Assembly: GCF_007827045.1 (NCBI RefSeq)
Contig: NZ_RPFW01000011.1
Coordinates: forward strand, 1-64,000
Source: Trebonia kvetii
GTDB taxonomy: Bacteria; Actinomycetota; Actinomycetes; Streptosporangiales; Streptosporangiaceae
Length of the DNA: 64,000 bases
Direction of reading: 5' to 3'
Position numbers and translations under genes: made by a program. The notes under the pieces were generated by a model. That model was given only the letters and a program-made list of their open reading frames with translations, had not been told where the DNA came from and ran no database searches. The stretch's first letter is position 1. Each line of letters opens with the position of its first letter. Of this stretch, positions 17,552 through 24,900 are shown one piece after another.

Positions 17552-18543
17552 ACGAGGCATCCCATGCGCATGCGCTGACGGTAAAGAACCTGTCGGTGTG
17601 CTACCGGTCCGGCTGGCGGCAGCAGCCCGTCACCGCGGTGGACGACGTGAGCTTCGAGATCGCCGCGGGCGAGACCGTCGGTCTTGTGGGCGAGTCAGGG
17701 TCGGGGAAGTCCACGATCGTCAAGGCGGTACTCGGACTGGAAAGCCCGAGCGCCGGCAAGATCACCCTGAACGATCGCGATATCACGCACACCTCTGTCC
17801 GGCAGCGGCGCGCGATGGTGGGCGAGCTGCGGGCGGTCTTCCAGGACCCTTTCTCGTCGCTGAGCCCGTTCCAGACGGTCGGGCAGACCGTCACTGAGCC
17901 GCTCCGCAGGCAGCAGGTTAGCGCGGGCCGGGCTCGGGAACTTGCGGCCGACGCGGTCACCTCCGTGGGCCTGCACGAGGACGCGCTCGGCCGCTATCCG
18001 CACCAGTTCTCCGGCGGCCAGCGCCAGCGTATCGCCCTGGCACGGGCCCTGGTGAGTGACCCGGACGTCATCGTGATGGACGAGCCGGTAAGCGCACTTG
18101 ACCTGTCCACGCAGGCCCAGGTGCTCAACCTGCTTGCCGAGCTGCGCGACCGGCGGCGCCACGCGATCCTGTTCGTGGCTCACGACCTCGGCGTGGTGCG
18201 CTTCCTGTGCCAGCGAGTGATCGTCCTCTACCGCGGCATGGTGATGGAGTCGGGCACCGCGGCAGATGTGACCGCCCGGCCGAAGCACCCGTACTCCATC
18301 GCGCTGACCGCGGCGGCCCCGGTTCCGCGGCCAGGGGAGCAGGGCAGGCGCCGGGCGGTACGGCGGGCCGTCACCGTGCGGGCCAGCGCTGGCACGGTGC
18401 AGGCCAGTGACAGCAGTGAACAGGGGAGTGCCGGCTGCCCGTTCGCGCCGCGCTGCCCGGACGCCTCGGAGGTGTGCCGGGCGCAGCGGCCGCTCGCGCG
18501 TCAGCTGGAGGGGCGCGTGGTGGCCTGCCACCATGCGCACTGA
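17548..18543 (+). CDS. ABC transporter ATPase, OppF/DppF type
   Basis: A 331-residue ATPase: Walker A GESGSGKST, Q-loop FQDPFSSLSP, signature FSGGQRQR, Walker B VIVMDEPVSALD and switch AHD. The C-terminal oligopeptide/dipeptide region has the paired cysteines CPFAPRCPDASEVC. ATG 17548 overlaps the previous stop as ATGA and follows GGAGGGAGCGTTC. With the fused ATPase of the preceding gene it forms the heterodimeric nucleotide-binding pair of the importer. It is the last gene of the transporter; the fusion gene at 18593 has its own promoter. Confidence 0.93.
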   Translation: MNEASHAHALTVKNLSVCYRSGWRQQPVTAVDDVSFEIAAGETVGLVGESGSGKSTIVKAVLGLESPSAGKITLNDRDITHTSVRQRRAMVGELRAVFQDPFSSLSPFQTVGQTVTEPLRRQQVSAGRARELAADAVTSVGLHEDALGRYPHQFSGGQRQRIALARALVSDPDVIVMDEPVSALDLSTQAQVLNLLAELRDRRRHAILFVAHDLGVVRFLCQRVIVLYRGMVMESGTAADVTARPKHPYSIALTAAAPVPRPGEQGRRRAVRRAVTVRASAGTVQASDSSEQGSAGCPFAPRCPDASEVCRAQRPLARQLEGRVVACHHAH

Positions 18544-18557
18544 GCCGGTGAGCGTGA

Positions 18558-18586
18558 TTGACATGAATCATACTGAACCGTACAGT
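18558..18586 (+). promoter_or_regulatory. Promoter with embedded operator, probably giving a leaderless transcript
   Basis: TTGACA (18558-18563), 17 bases, TACAGT (18581-18586): a strong pair. The operator ACTGAACCGTACAGT occupies 18572-18586, overlapping spacer and -10. The next in-frame ATG is seven bases after the -10, which makes it the first transcribed codon. Confidence 0.75.
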
Positions 18587-18592
18587 ACAGAT

Positions 18593-19981
18593 ATGAATAG
18601 CGTAGATGCTGCGCATTTCCGTAGCGTGCTGTCGTCATATCCCACGGGCGTCGTGGTGGTATGCGCGGACTCGCCGCGCGGCCCGGTCGGCATGTCGTGC
18701 AACTCCTTCACCGCCGTGTCGCTGAGCCCGCCGCTGATCGCGGTGTGCGCGGCGGACACCTCGACCACGTGGCCAGGCATCCGCGAGGCAGGGCGCTTCT
18801 GCGTCAGCGTGCTGGCCTCGGACTCCGCGGAGATCTGTGCCCAGTTCGCCAGGAAGGGCGCTGACCGCTTCGCCGGCGTCGATGTGCGCCCGCGCTCGCA
18901 CGGGCCGGCCATCGGCAACGCCGCGGCGTGGCTCGACTGCGAACTGTACGACGAGATCCGGGCCGGAGACCACACGATCGCGCTTGGCCGGGTCGTGGCG
19001 CTCGAGCGGCGCGAGGAGGCGGCGCCCCTCGTCTTCTGGGCCAGCAAGTACGGAACCGTGGCGTCGTTACCCGTGGAGGAACTGATGATGACAACCCCGT
19101 CCACCCGCTACCGGATGCCCGTCGGCTTCGGCCCGGCGCCGGGCCCGCGGCAGAAGGCCGACGGCACCGAGTGGACAGCGGAGCAGACAGGGACGATGCG
19201 GCAGGAGTTCGTGACCCTCGACTTCCTCGGCCGGGCCGAGCAGCTCGAGCGGCTGCTGCCGCCGGGCTTCCGCCTCCGCGGCGAGCCCGTCGTATCGGTC
19301 CAGCTAGGGTTCTTCCGCGACCTGTACTGGCTGGCCGGCCGGGGCTACGGAGTGCTCCACCCCCTCATCCCCGTCACCTACGAAGGCAGGACGGAGACGA
19401 TCGAGGGAAACTACATGCCGGTCATCTGGGAGGGGCTGGCCGACGCGGTCGTCACCGGACGCGACGAACTCGGCTTCCCCAAGCTCGCCGCCGACTTCGC
19501 TGACCTGGACGTTGACCTCGAACACGGCAGCGTGACCGGGACAGCGTCCTGGCTTGGCTTTGAGTTCTTTTCCGCCGCGCTGGCCGGCCTGACCGAGGTG
19601 CGCGACGCGCGGCCGCCGGCGGGCGCGCCCATGATCACCTTCAAGTACGTTCCGCGCACCGGACGGCACGGCGCGGGCGGCGCCGACATCGCGCACGTCA
19701 CGACCGGTGCCGCCGCCGCGAACGGAGGCGGACAGGCCGCGGGCAAGAATCCGGCGGGCGGCTACCGCCGCTGGGAGGGGGCCGGCGAGCTCACCTGGCA
19801 CCACGCCAAGTTCGAGCAGCTGCCGACGACCTTCCACGTCGTCAATGGCCTGGCCGACCTCGACGTCGTGGAGTACCGCGGGGCCGCGTACTTCCAGGCC
19901 GCGCTGCCCGGACACGTCATCTCGGGTGACGGGCAGCGCATCGTCGAACCGGCGGAAGACCTCCGCCACGCCGCTTTCTGA
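18593..19981 (+). CDS. Fusion of HpaC/HsaB-type flavin reductase and acetoacetate-decarboxylase-fold domain
   Basis: A 462-residue protein. Residues 1-160 are a flavin reductase (FRSVLSSYPTGVVVVCAD, PVGMSCNSFTAVSLSPPL, GDHTIALGRVVALE), which would supply FMNH2 or FADH2 to the cluster oxygenases. Residues 167-462 are an acetoacetate-decarboxylase-superfamily domain with TGRDELGFPKLA. Lys297 matches the Schiff-base lysine, but the second lysine usual in true decarboxylases is Leu298. ATG 18593 is chosen because it sits at the predicted transcription start; the frame is open to 18407. A GGAGGA plus ATGATG lies exactly between the domains, so a separate second product is possible. Confidence 0.85.
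   Translation: MNSVDAAHFRSVLSSYPTGVVVVCADSPRGPVGMSCNSFTAVSLSPPLIAVCAADTSTTWPGIREAGRFCVSVLASDSAEICAQFARKGADRFAGVDVRPRSHGPAIGNAAAWLDCELYDEIRAGDHTIALGRVVALERREEAAPLVFWASKYGTVASLPVEELMMTTPSTRYRMPVGFGPAPGPRQKADGTEWTAEQTGTMRQEFVTLDFLGRAEQLERLLPPGFRLRGEPVVSVQLGFFRDLYWLAGRGYGVLHPLIPVTYEGRTETIEGNYMPVIWEGLADAVVTGRDELGFPKLAADFADLDVDLEHGSVTGTASWLGFEFFSAALAGLTEVRDARPPAGAPMITFKYVPRTGRHGAGGADIAHVTTGAAAANGGGQAAGKNPAGGYRRWEGAGELTWHHAKFEQLPTTFHVVNGLADLDVVEYRGAAYFQAALPGHVISGDGQRIVEPAEDLRHAAF
19075..19090 (+). promoter_or_regulatory. Internal ribosome-binding site and ATGATG at the domain junction
   Basis: GGAGGA lies four bases before tandem in-frame ATG codons that begin the decarboxylase-fold domain (MMTTPSTRYRMPVGFG). 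This is the signal expected of an independent gene start. It implies that two genes fused by loss of a stop codon, or that the second domain is also made alone. Confidence 0.6.
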
Positions 19982-19997
19982 ATCGGAGGATCATCGC

Positions 19998-20858
19998 ATG
20001 CGACTCGCCAACCTGGGGAACCGCCCGGTGTTGCTGACCGACGGCGGCGCCATCGACCTGGAACGCGCCAGCGACGGCACGTTCGACCCCGACTTCCTCG
20101 AGGTCTACTCCCGCTGGGACGAGGTCCGGGACTTCGCCGCGGCCACGACCGCGTTCCCCGCGCCGTACGACCCGGCGAGCCTCGGTTCCCCCGTGCCGCT
20201 GCCCCGCCAGGTCTTCGGCATCGGGCTGAACTACAAGGACCACGCCGAGGAGACCGGCGTGACGTTGCTCCCGCCGGAGCCGGTGGTCTTCACCAAGTTC
20301 CCGACCTGCCACACCGGGCCCGAGGCCACGGTCGCGCTGCCGAGCAGCCGGGTCGACTTCGAGGTGGAGCTCGTGGTGGTCATCGGCCGGCGGGCGGAGC
20401 GCGCCGCCGAGGCCGACGGGTGGGGCTACGTGGCCGGCCTCACCGTCGGCAACGACTTGTCCGAGCGCACCGTCCAGCTGGCCGGCCCGGTTCCGCAGTT
20501 CTCGATGGGGAAGTCCTACCCAGGGTTCGGCCCGACGGGACCCGCGGTGGTGTCGCTTGACGAGATTCCCGATCCGGAGAACCTGGACATCAGCTGCCGG
20601 GTCGGCGATGAGGTGCTGCAGAGCGGCAACACGAAGAACCTGATCTTCAGCGTGCCCGCCCTGGTGTCCAGGCTGTCGGCGATCTGCACGTTGCTTCCCG
20701 GCGACGTCATCTGGACCGGCACGCCCGCAGGCACCGGCATGGGCCGCAAGCCGGAGCGGATGCTCCGGCCCGGTGAGACCCTCACAAGCACAATCGGCGG
20801 CATCGGGGAAATCAGCACGCGCCTGGTCGCCGCGCCCGGCTACATCGAGCGAGACTGA
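19998..20858 (+). CDS. Fumarylacetoacetate hydrolase family protein
   Basis: A 286-residue FAH-family enzyme. The N-terminal 70 residues are a small beta domain. The catalytic domain shows VFGIGLNYKDHAEE (about 71-84), VVFTKFPTC, the metal-binding DFEVELVVVIGRRAE, GLTVGNDLSERTVQ, KSYPGFGPTGPAVV and LLPGDVIWTGTPAGTG. Family members hydrolyse or decarboxylate acylpyruvate-type products, including those from meta-cleavage routes. Placed between a decarboxylase-fold protein and an extradiol dioxygenase, it probably acts on the ring-fission product. Start: ATG follows GGAGGATCATCGC, 17 bases after the previous stop. One base separates it from the dioxygenase gene. Confidence 0.92.
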   Translation: MRLANLGNRPVLLTDGGAIDLERASDGTFDPDFLEVYSRWDEVRDFAAATTAFPAPYDPASLGSPVPLPRQVFGIGLNYKDHAEETGVTLLPPEPVVFTKFPTCHTGPEATVALPSSRVDFEVELVVVIGRRAERAAEADGWGYVAGLTVGNDLSERTVQLAGPVPQFSMGKSYPGFGPTGPAVVSLDEIPDPENLDISCRVGDEVLQSGNTKNLIFSVPALVSRLSAICTLLPGDVIWTGTPAGTGMGRKPERMLRPGETLTSTIGGIGEISTRLVAAPGYIERD

Positions 20859-20859
20859 C

Positions 20860-21840
20860 ATGCCACTGCACCGGCTCACCGGCATCACCATCGGCGTACC
20901 GAACGTCATCGAGACGGCCGCCTATTACGCGGACTTCGGCCTGACAAGAACCGGCGCTGCGGCCGGCGGGCAGGCCGTCACCTTCGCCACAGCCGACGGC
21001 GGCGACCAGCTCACGCTGGCCGCCGCTCCCCGCCGCCGGCTGCTCGACATCGGCGTTGGCGTCGACGACCCCGACGACCTCGACAGGATCGCGGTCAGCG
21101 TCGGCGCGCTCGGGCTGCCGGTCACCCGCACCGCCGCCTCGCTGCACGTGACCGACCCGGGCACCGGCGTGCGGGCCACCGTGGAGATCGCATCGCGGCT
21201 GCGGCAGAAGCCCGTCCCATCCCCGGGCCACAACGGCCCAGGTGCCATCGTCCGCACCACCCAGCGGGCGCCAGGCGTGCTGCGGGACAGGCCCGTCCGG
21301 CCGCGCAAGCTCGGGCACGTCGTCGTCGGATCGACCGACGCCGAGTCCAGCCACCGGTTCTTCACCGAAGGCATCGGCTTCAAGGTGAGCGACCGCATCC
21401 CCGGCGTCGCCGCCTTCATGCGGTGCTCCACCGACCACCACAACCTGATGATCCAGCAGGCGCCGGTCACCATGCTGCACCACACCTCCTGGCAGGTGGA
21501 CGACGTCGACGAGATCGGCCGCGGCGCCAAGACGCTGCTCGAAAAGGATCCGGGCCGCCACGTGTGGGGCCTCGGCAGGCACCACATCGGCTCCAACTTC
21601 TTCTGGTATTTCAAGGACCCGGCGGGAAACTTCTCCGAGTACTACTCCGACATGGACTGCATCGTGGAGGACGCGCTGTGGACGGCAGGCGACTGGACCG
21701 ACTCACGCGCCCTGTTCAGCTGGGGCCCGCCGCCGCCGCCGTCGTTCATCGAACCCGAGGACCTGGCCGGCCTGATGACCAGCGCCCACGGAATGGCCAG
21801 CGCCCACGGGTCAGCTGGCCCGTCACGACAGGAAGGCTGA
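20860..21840 (+). CDS. Type I extradiol ring-cleavage dioxygenase (VOC superfamily)
   Basis: A 326-residue two-domain protein. The N-terminal VOC domain (1-115) is catalytically silent, as in BphC/HsaC. The C-terminal domain holds the iron ligands His153 (LGHVVVGS), His208 (MLHHTSWQV) and Glu260 (FSEYYSD). His194, His241 and Tyr250 sit at the positions expected for active-site acid/base residues. The spacing is close to that of biphenyl-type catechol dioxygenases. It would cleave a catechol made by the flavin monooxygenases next to one hydroxyl. A proline-rich segment and an MTSAHG/MASAHG repeat end the protein. ATG 20860 is one base after the FAH stop. Confidence 0.93.
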   Translation: MPLHRLTGITIGVPNVIETAAYYADFGLTRTGAAAGGQAVTFATADGGDQLTLAAAPRRRLLDIGVGVDDPDDLDRIAVSVGALGLPVTRTAASLHVTDPGTGVRATVEIASRLRQKPVPSPGHNGPGAIVRTTQRAPGVLRDRPVRPRKLGHVVVGSTDAESSHRFFTEGIGFKVSDRIPGVAAFMRCSTDHHNLMIQQAPVTMLHHTSWQVDDVDEIGRGAKTLLEKDPGRHVWGLGRHHIGSNFFWYFKDPAGNFSEYYSDMDCIVEDALWTAGDWTDSRALFSWGPPPPPSFIEPEDLAGLMTSAHGMASAHGSAGPSRQEG

Positions 21841-21847
21841 CAAGCCC

Positions 21848-22084
21848 GTGCCCTATACGACCGTTGCGAACCTCGGCCGGTTCCTTACCGGGCCGGCACC
21901 TTGTTCATGGACCAGGTTCTCGGCGCGCAGGACTTCGGCGGAGGCGCCAAGGCCCTCGTCCGCGAGCGGATCAAGAACGCGCTTGCCCCCAACGGATCCT
22001 CAGCCCGGGCAAGTCCGGAATCTGGGAACTGCACGCCGCCCCGACGCACCGCCGCCCGGCGTGCTCGCCCCGGACGGTAACTGA
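21848..22084 (+). pseudogene. Probable degraded gene remnant after the dioxygenase
   Basis: A GTG frame opens with PYTTVANLGRFLTG and then becomes composition-driven. In another frame from about 21904 the sequence reads FMDQVLGAQDFGGGAKALV then RERIKNALAPNGSS, which looks like real protein. A frameshifted remnant of a short gene cotranscribed with the dioxygenase fits best. I do not recognise the family. No intact gene fits the 345 bases between the dioxygenase and the TetR gene. Confidence 0.35.
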
Positions 22085-22090
22085 CGCGCA

Positions 22091-22137
22091 CGCACCCGTT
22101 CGGTATGAAACAGCAAGCATTATCCCGAACGGGTGCG
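22091..22137. repeat. Perfect 13-bp inverted repeat built from two copies of an interspersed motif
   Basis: CGCACCCGTTCGG (22091-22103) and CCGAACGGGTGCG (22125-22137) are exact reverse complements around a 21-base loop. The right arm is a copy of the TCCCGAACGGNTGCG motif found at four other places in the window. Between the convergent plus- and minus-strand genes it may act as a terminator hairpin. Confidence 0.7.
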
Positions 22138-22185
22138 GGTAACTCCGCAGGCGACCGCCGCCTTGGCGCCGTCGGGACCTTGCTC

Positions 22186-22914
22186 TCATTCCCCGCCGTG
22201 GTCGGGATGCATCCACGGATAGCGGTGGGGGCTCGGCGGGGCGGCAAGCTCGGCCCCGTCCTGGGAGCGCAGGGAACGCAGGAACATGTCGAGGACCCAG
22301 CGCGCGTGCCTGGCCAGGAAACCCGGCGCGGGCCGGAAGGCGGTATCGCACAGGGCGTCGACTTGCAGGCTGCCGACGGTCATCCGGACCAGCAGCATTC
22401 CGTGTGCGGCCGGGTCGGCGAGCCGGTAGCCGTGGTCGCGCGCGTCTTCTTCGAGCAGGGCGCCGATGACATCGAAGACATGCGGCTGGCCGCGCCGGAA
22501 CAGCGTCTGCGCGAGTTCGGGTTGCCGTGCGCTCTCGGTCACCAGGACGCGCAAGAACGCGAGCCCCGGCCCGGACAGCGCCTCATGCAGCACGGTCAGC
22601 AGCACGTCATGCAGCCGCTCCTCGGCGCTGGCGCTCTCCCGGAGCGCGAGCTGGTCAAGGTCGAGATCGAGTGCGCTACCCCGTTCCTCGAAGACAGCGC
22701 GGAACATGCCGGCCTTGTCGCCGAAGTGCGCGTACAGCGTCGTCTTCGAGACACCGGCCGACGCCGCGATGGCATCCATCGAGGTGTTGTCGAATCCGTC
22801 CTTGAGGAAGAGCTCCATCCCGGCCCGCAGCTCGCGCTCGCGTTTGGTCGGCCTCGGCGTGCCAGTCGCGGGACCGGCGGATGGCGTGCGGGACTTGCGG
22901 GCGGGGGCGGGCAT
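22186..22914 (-). CDS. TetR/AcrR-family repressor, cluster regulator 2
   Basis: A 242-residue TetR protein with an N-terminal basic/proline stretch (PAPARKSRTPSAGP), then the DNA-binding domain (MELFLKDGFDNTSMDAIAAS, AGVSKTTLYAHFGDK). The ligand domain has FLRVLVTESARQPELAQ, paralleling the regulator at 7943; the recognition helix (VSKTTxYAH) is nearly identical, so the two should read the same site. ATG 22914 follows GAGGAGGCCGCG; the open frame further upstream lacks a site. It ends the catabolic block on the right as its paralogue sits on the left, and an operator match lies 52-66 bases upstream. Confidence 0.92.
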   Translation of the reverse strand: MPAPARKSRTPSAGPATGTPRPTKRERELRAGMELFLKDGFDNTSMDAIAASAGVSKTTLYAHFGDKAGMFRAVFEERGSALDLDLDQLALRESASAEERLHDVLLTVLHEALSGPGLAFLRVLVTESARQPELAQTLFRRGQPHVFDVIGALLEEDARDHGYRLADPAAHGMLLVRMTVGSLQVDALCDTAFRPAPGFLARHARWVLDMFLRSLRSQDGAELAAPPSPHRYPWMHPDHGGE

Positions 22915-22965
22915 CGCGGCCTCCTCTATGACAGAAGGGACTGGTGCCCCTCGACCGGCGGATGA

Positions 22966-22980
22966 ACGGAACCGTACAGC
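22966..22980 (-). promoter_or_regulatory. Weaker operator copy upstream of the second TetR gene
   Basis: ACGGAACCGTACAGC (plus strand) matches the consensus ACTGTACNGTACAGT at 11 of 14 defined positions. It is the weakest of the seven sites and is placed where an autoregulatory operator would be. No good -10/-35 pair was found near it. Confidence 0.45.
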
Positions 22981-23196
22981 CCCGTGCCCGTTAGTGCCCA
23001 GTCGGCTGGTGTCCTGTGCCGCGGCCGCGCCAGAACTGCCCGTAACCGCTGCGGAAGAAGACCAGCGGGATCGGTTCGCCGCGCGTGCGGGCATCGAACT
23101 GGCCAATTCCTCAGAACGCGCCTTACAGCTCACAGTAGGTCGATCGCATCATGGGTCAAAGTTGCGGCACGCGGCCGTCGTCGGTGAGCGCCGTTG

Positions 23197-23664
23197 CTAA
23201 GCCGATTGCCCCCTGTGGCTGCTGAGAAGCTTGGCGAGCAGTTCGTTGAGCTGTCGGCGCTCGGCTGGGTCCAGGCCAGCGAGCAGCTCGTCCTGGGCGG
23301 CGTCGGCGTGGCGCTGGATCCCTTCGAGATGCCTCTTGCCTGATTCGGTGAGCGTGACGACGTTGCGGCGCCGGTCGGCTGGGTCGGCCTGACGGTCGAC
23401 GTGACGGCCGCTCGCGAGGCGGGTGACGATGCCGCTGACCTCGTTCCGGTCCAGGCCAAGGCGCCGGCCGAGGTCTGCCTGACTCAGTGCTCCGTATTCC
23501 TCCAGCGCGGCCAGGACAGCGAAGTCGGACCGCGCGGTGAGCGGCATGTGGCGCGCGGTCAACCGCGCGCCAAGAATCGAGACCTTGTTCGCCTGCCAGC
23601 TCGCAAGCCTGCGCAGGCGGGCAGGGGGCTGCCGCCCGTCGTCACCCAGCCGTTCGTCGTCCAC
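23197..23664 (-). CDS. MarR-family transcriptional regulator
   Basis: A 155-residue MarR protein: FAVLAALEEYGALSQADLGR and RRLGLDRNEVSGIVTRLASG form the winged helix, followed by VDRQADPADRRRNVVTLTES in the wing and a C-terminal dimerisation helix (LDPAERRQLNELLAKLLSSH). It is divergent from the SDR-ABM gene at 23812 across a 147-bp spacer that contains a large nested palindrome. This points to repression of both genes, relieved by a small ligand, often a phenolic compound in this family. Confidence 0.92.
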   Translation of the reverse strand: MDDERLGDDGRQPPARLRRLASWQANKVSILGARLTARHMPLTARSDFAVLAALEEYGALSQADLGRRLGLDRNEVSGIVTRLASGRHVDRQADPADRRRNVVTLTESGKRHLEGIQRHADAAQDELLAGLDPAERRQLNELLAKLLSSHRGQSA

Positions 23665-23704
23665 GATCTCCGATCTTAACCGTTGGGAATAACAACGAAA
23701 CCTG

Positions 23705-23757
23705 CTATGTTGTAATCATCAACGTTGTCTCTACCAACGTTGATGACACCAACATAG
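23705..23757. promoter_or_regulatory. 53-bp nested palindrome, probable MarR operator
   Basis: Inner arms TCATCAACGTTG (23716-23727) and CAACGTTGATGA (23735-23746) are exact complements around 7 bases. Outer arms CTATGTTG (23705-23712) and CAACATAG (23750-23757) are also exact and in register, with only a 3-base mismatch between inner and outer parts. Each half therefore carries two GTTG-type half-sites. The structure lies between the MarR and SDR genes and has a base composition (AT-rich) unlike its surroundings. Confidence 0.75.
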
Positions 23758-23811
23758 TGAGGACCCGGTCGTTCATGTACTGACCGGCCGCACGACCCGA
23801 GGAGCGAACTC

Positions 23812-24891
23812 ATGCCAAGCGGCACTTATGCGCCGGACCTCGCAGGCCGGCACGTCGTGATCCCCGGCGGCAGCGGCGGGGTCGGCGAGGGAGCGGTGCG
23901 CGCCTACCTCACCGCCGGCGCCGACGTCGTAGTCCCGACCCGCAGCCAGGAGCGGGCCGACGAGTTCCGCCGTCTGCTCGGCGGCGCAGCCACCGGCCGG
24001 CTGCATTTGGTTGTCCATGACTACACGACATTCGCGGGCGCAGAGGAACTCGCCGCGACGATGGAGGACCGGCTGGGCAGCATCGACGACGTCGTGGCGC
24101 CGATCGGGGGCTGGTGGGCCGGCAAACGCCTGTGGGAGATCAGCGAAAGCGACTGGCAGGACGCGTTCGTCCGGCTCGCGACCACGCACATGGCCGTGGC
24201 GCGCGCCGCCCTGCCTCGGATGAAGGCTGACGGTGCCTACTCGCTCATCGTCGGCGCCTCCGCGTCCACCCCGGTCCTCGGCAGCGGGCTGGTAAGCATG
24301 GAGCAGGCTGCCCTGCTGATGATGCAGCAGGTACTCGCCACTGAGCTCGCCGGCCAGAAGCGTGTCTTCGCCCTAGTGCTCGGCCCGGTCCGCACCCGCA
24401 CAGCCGATGGCAGCGGCGCGGACTGGATCACCGCCGACCAGGTCGGTTCCGTCGCCGTCGCGGCCTCAGCCTCCACTATCAGCGGCCGCGAGGTCAGGCT
24501 TGGTAACCAGGCCGAACTCGTCCAGGCCTTGGCCCTACTCAACGACACCGAGCCCAGGCCGGTCGGCCCGGTCGTTGCCGTGTCCACGCTGGATCCTAAG
24601 CAGGGGCGACGCGACGACCTCCTCGCGCTGCTGGCGGAACTCGCACCGCAGATCCGCGCCGAGGCCGGATGCATCCGCTACTCAGTGCACAGCCCGCGCG
24701 GCCATGATGACGGCCCGCTGCTGGTAATCCAGATGTTCGCCTCGGCCGAGGCGTTCACCGCCCACAGCTCAGCCATCGCCGCTCAGGTACCGCGGCTCAG
24801 CGCCCTTCTCGAGACGCCGCCCGCACCACCGGCCGTATTCGGGCCGGTCCCGTCCGACGGCAACGCGGCGAAGGAATCCCTTTCCGCCTAG
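23812..24891 (+). CDS. SDR-fold protein fused to an antibiotic biosynthesis monooxygenase (ABM) domain
   Basis: A 359-residue fusion. Residues 10-235 are an SDR Rossmann domain with PGGSGGVGEG (18-27) for the dinucleotide. The usual catalytic YxxxK is absent: the equivalent stretch reads VSMEQAALLM (161-170), so classical dehydrogenase chemistry is unlikely. Residues 253-345 are an ABM/dimeric alpha-beta-barrel domain (VVAVSTLDPKQGRRDDLLAL, IRAEAGCIRYSVH, ALLVIQMF-like strand). ABM domains oxidise quinol or aromatic substrates without cofactor. Divergence from a MarR gene with a shared palindrome suggests induction by a phenolic or quinone. ATG follows GAGGAGCGAACTC. Confidence 0.85.
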   Translation: MPSGTYAPDLAGRHVVIPGGSGGVGEGAVRAYLTAGADVVVPTRSQERADEFRRLLGGAATGRLHLVVHDYTTFAGAEELAATMEDRLGSIDDVVAPIGGWWAGKRLWEISESDWQDAFVRLATTHMAVARAALPRMKADGAYSLIVGASASTPVLGSGLVSMEQAALLMMQQVLATELAGQKRVFALVLGPVRTRTADGSGADWITADQVGSVAVAASASTISGREVRLGNQAELVQALALLNDTEPRPVGPVVAVSTLDPKQGRRDDLLALLAELAPQIRAEAGCIRYSVHSPRGHDDGPLLVIQMFASAEAFTAHSSAIAAQVPRLSALLETPPAPPAVFGPVPSDGNAAKESLSA

Positions 24892-24900
24892 CACGTATCG

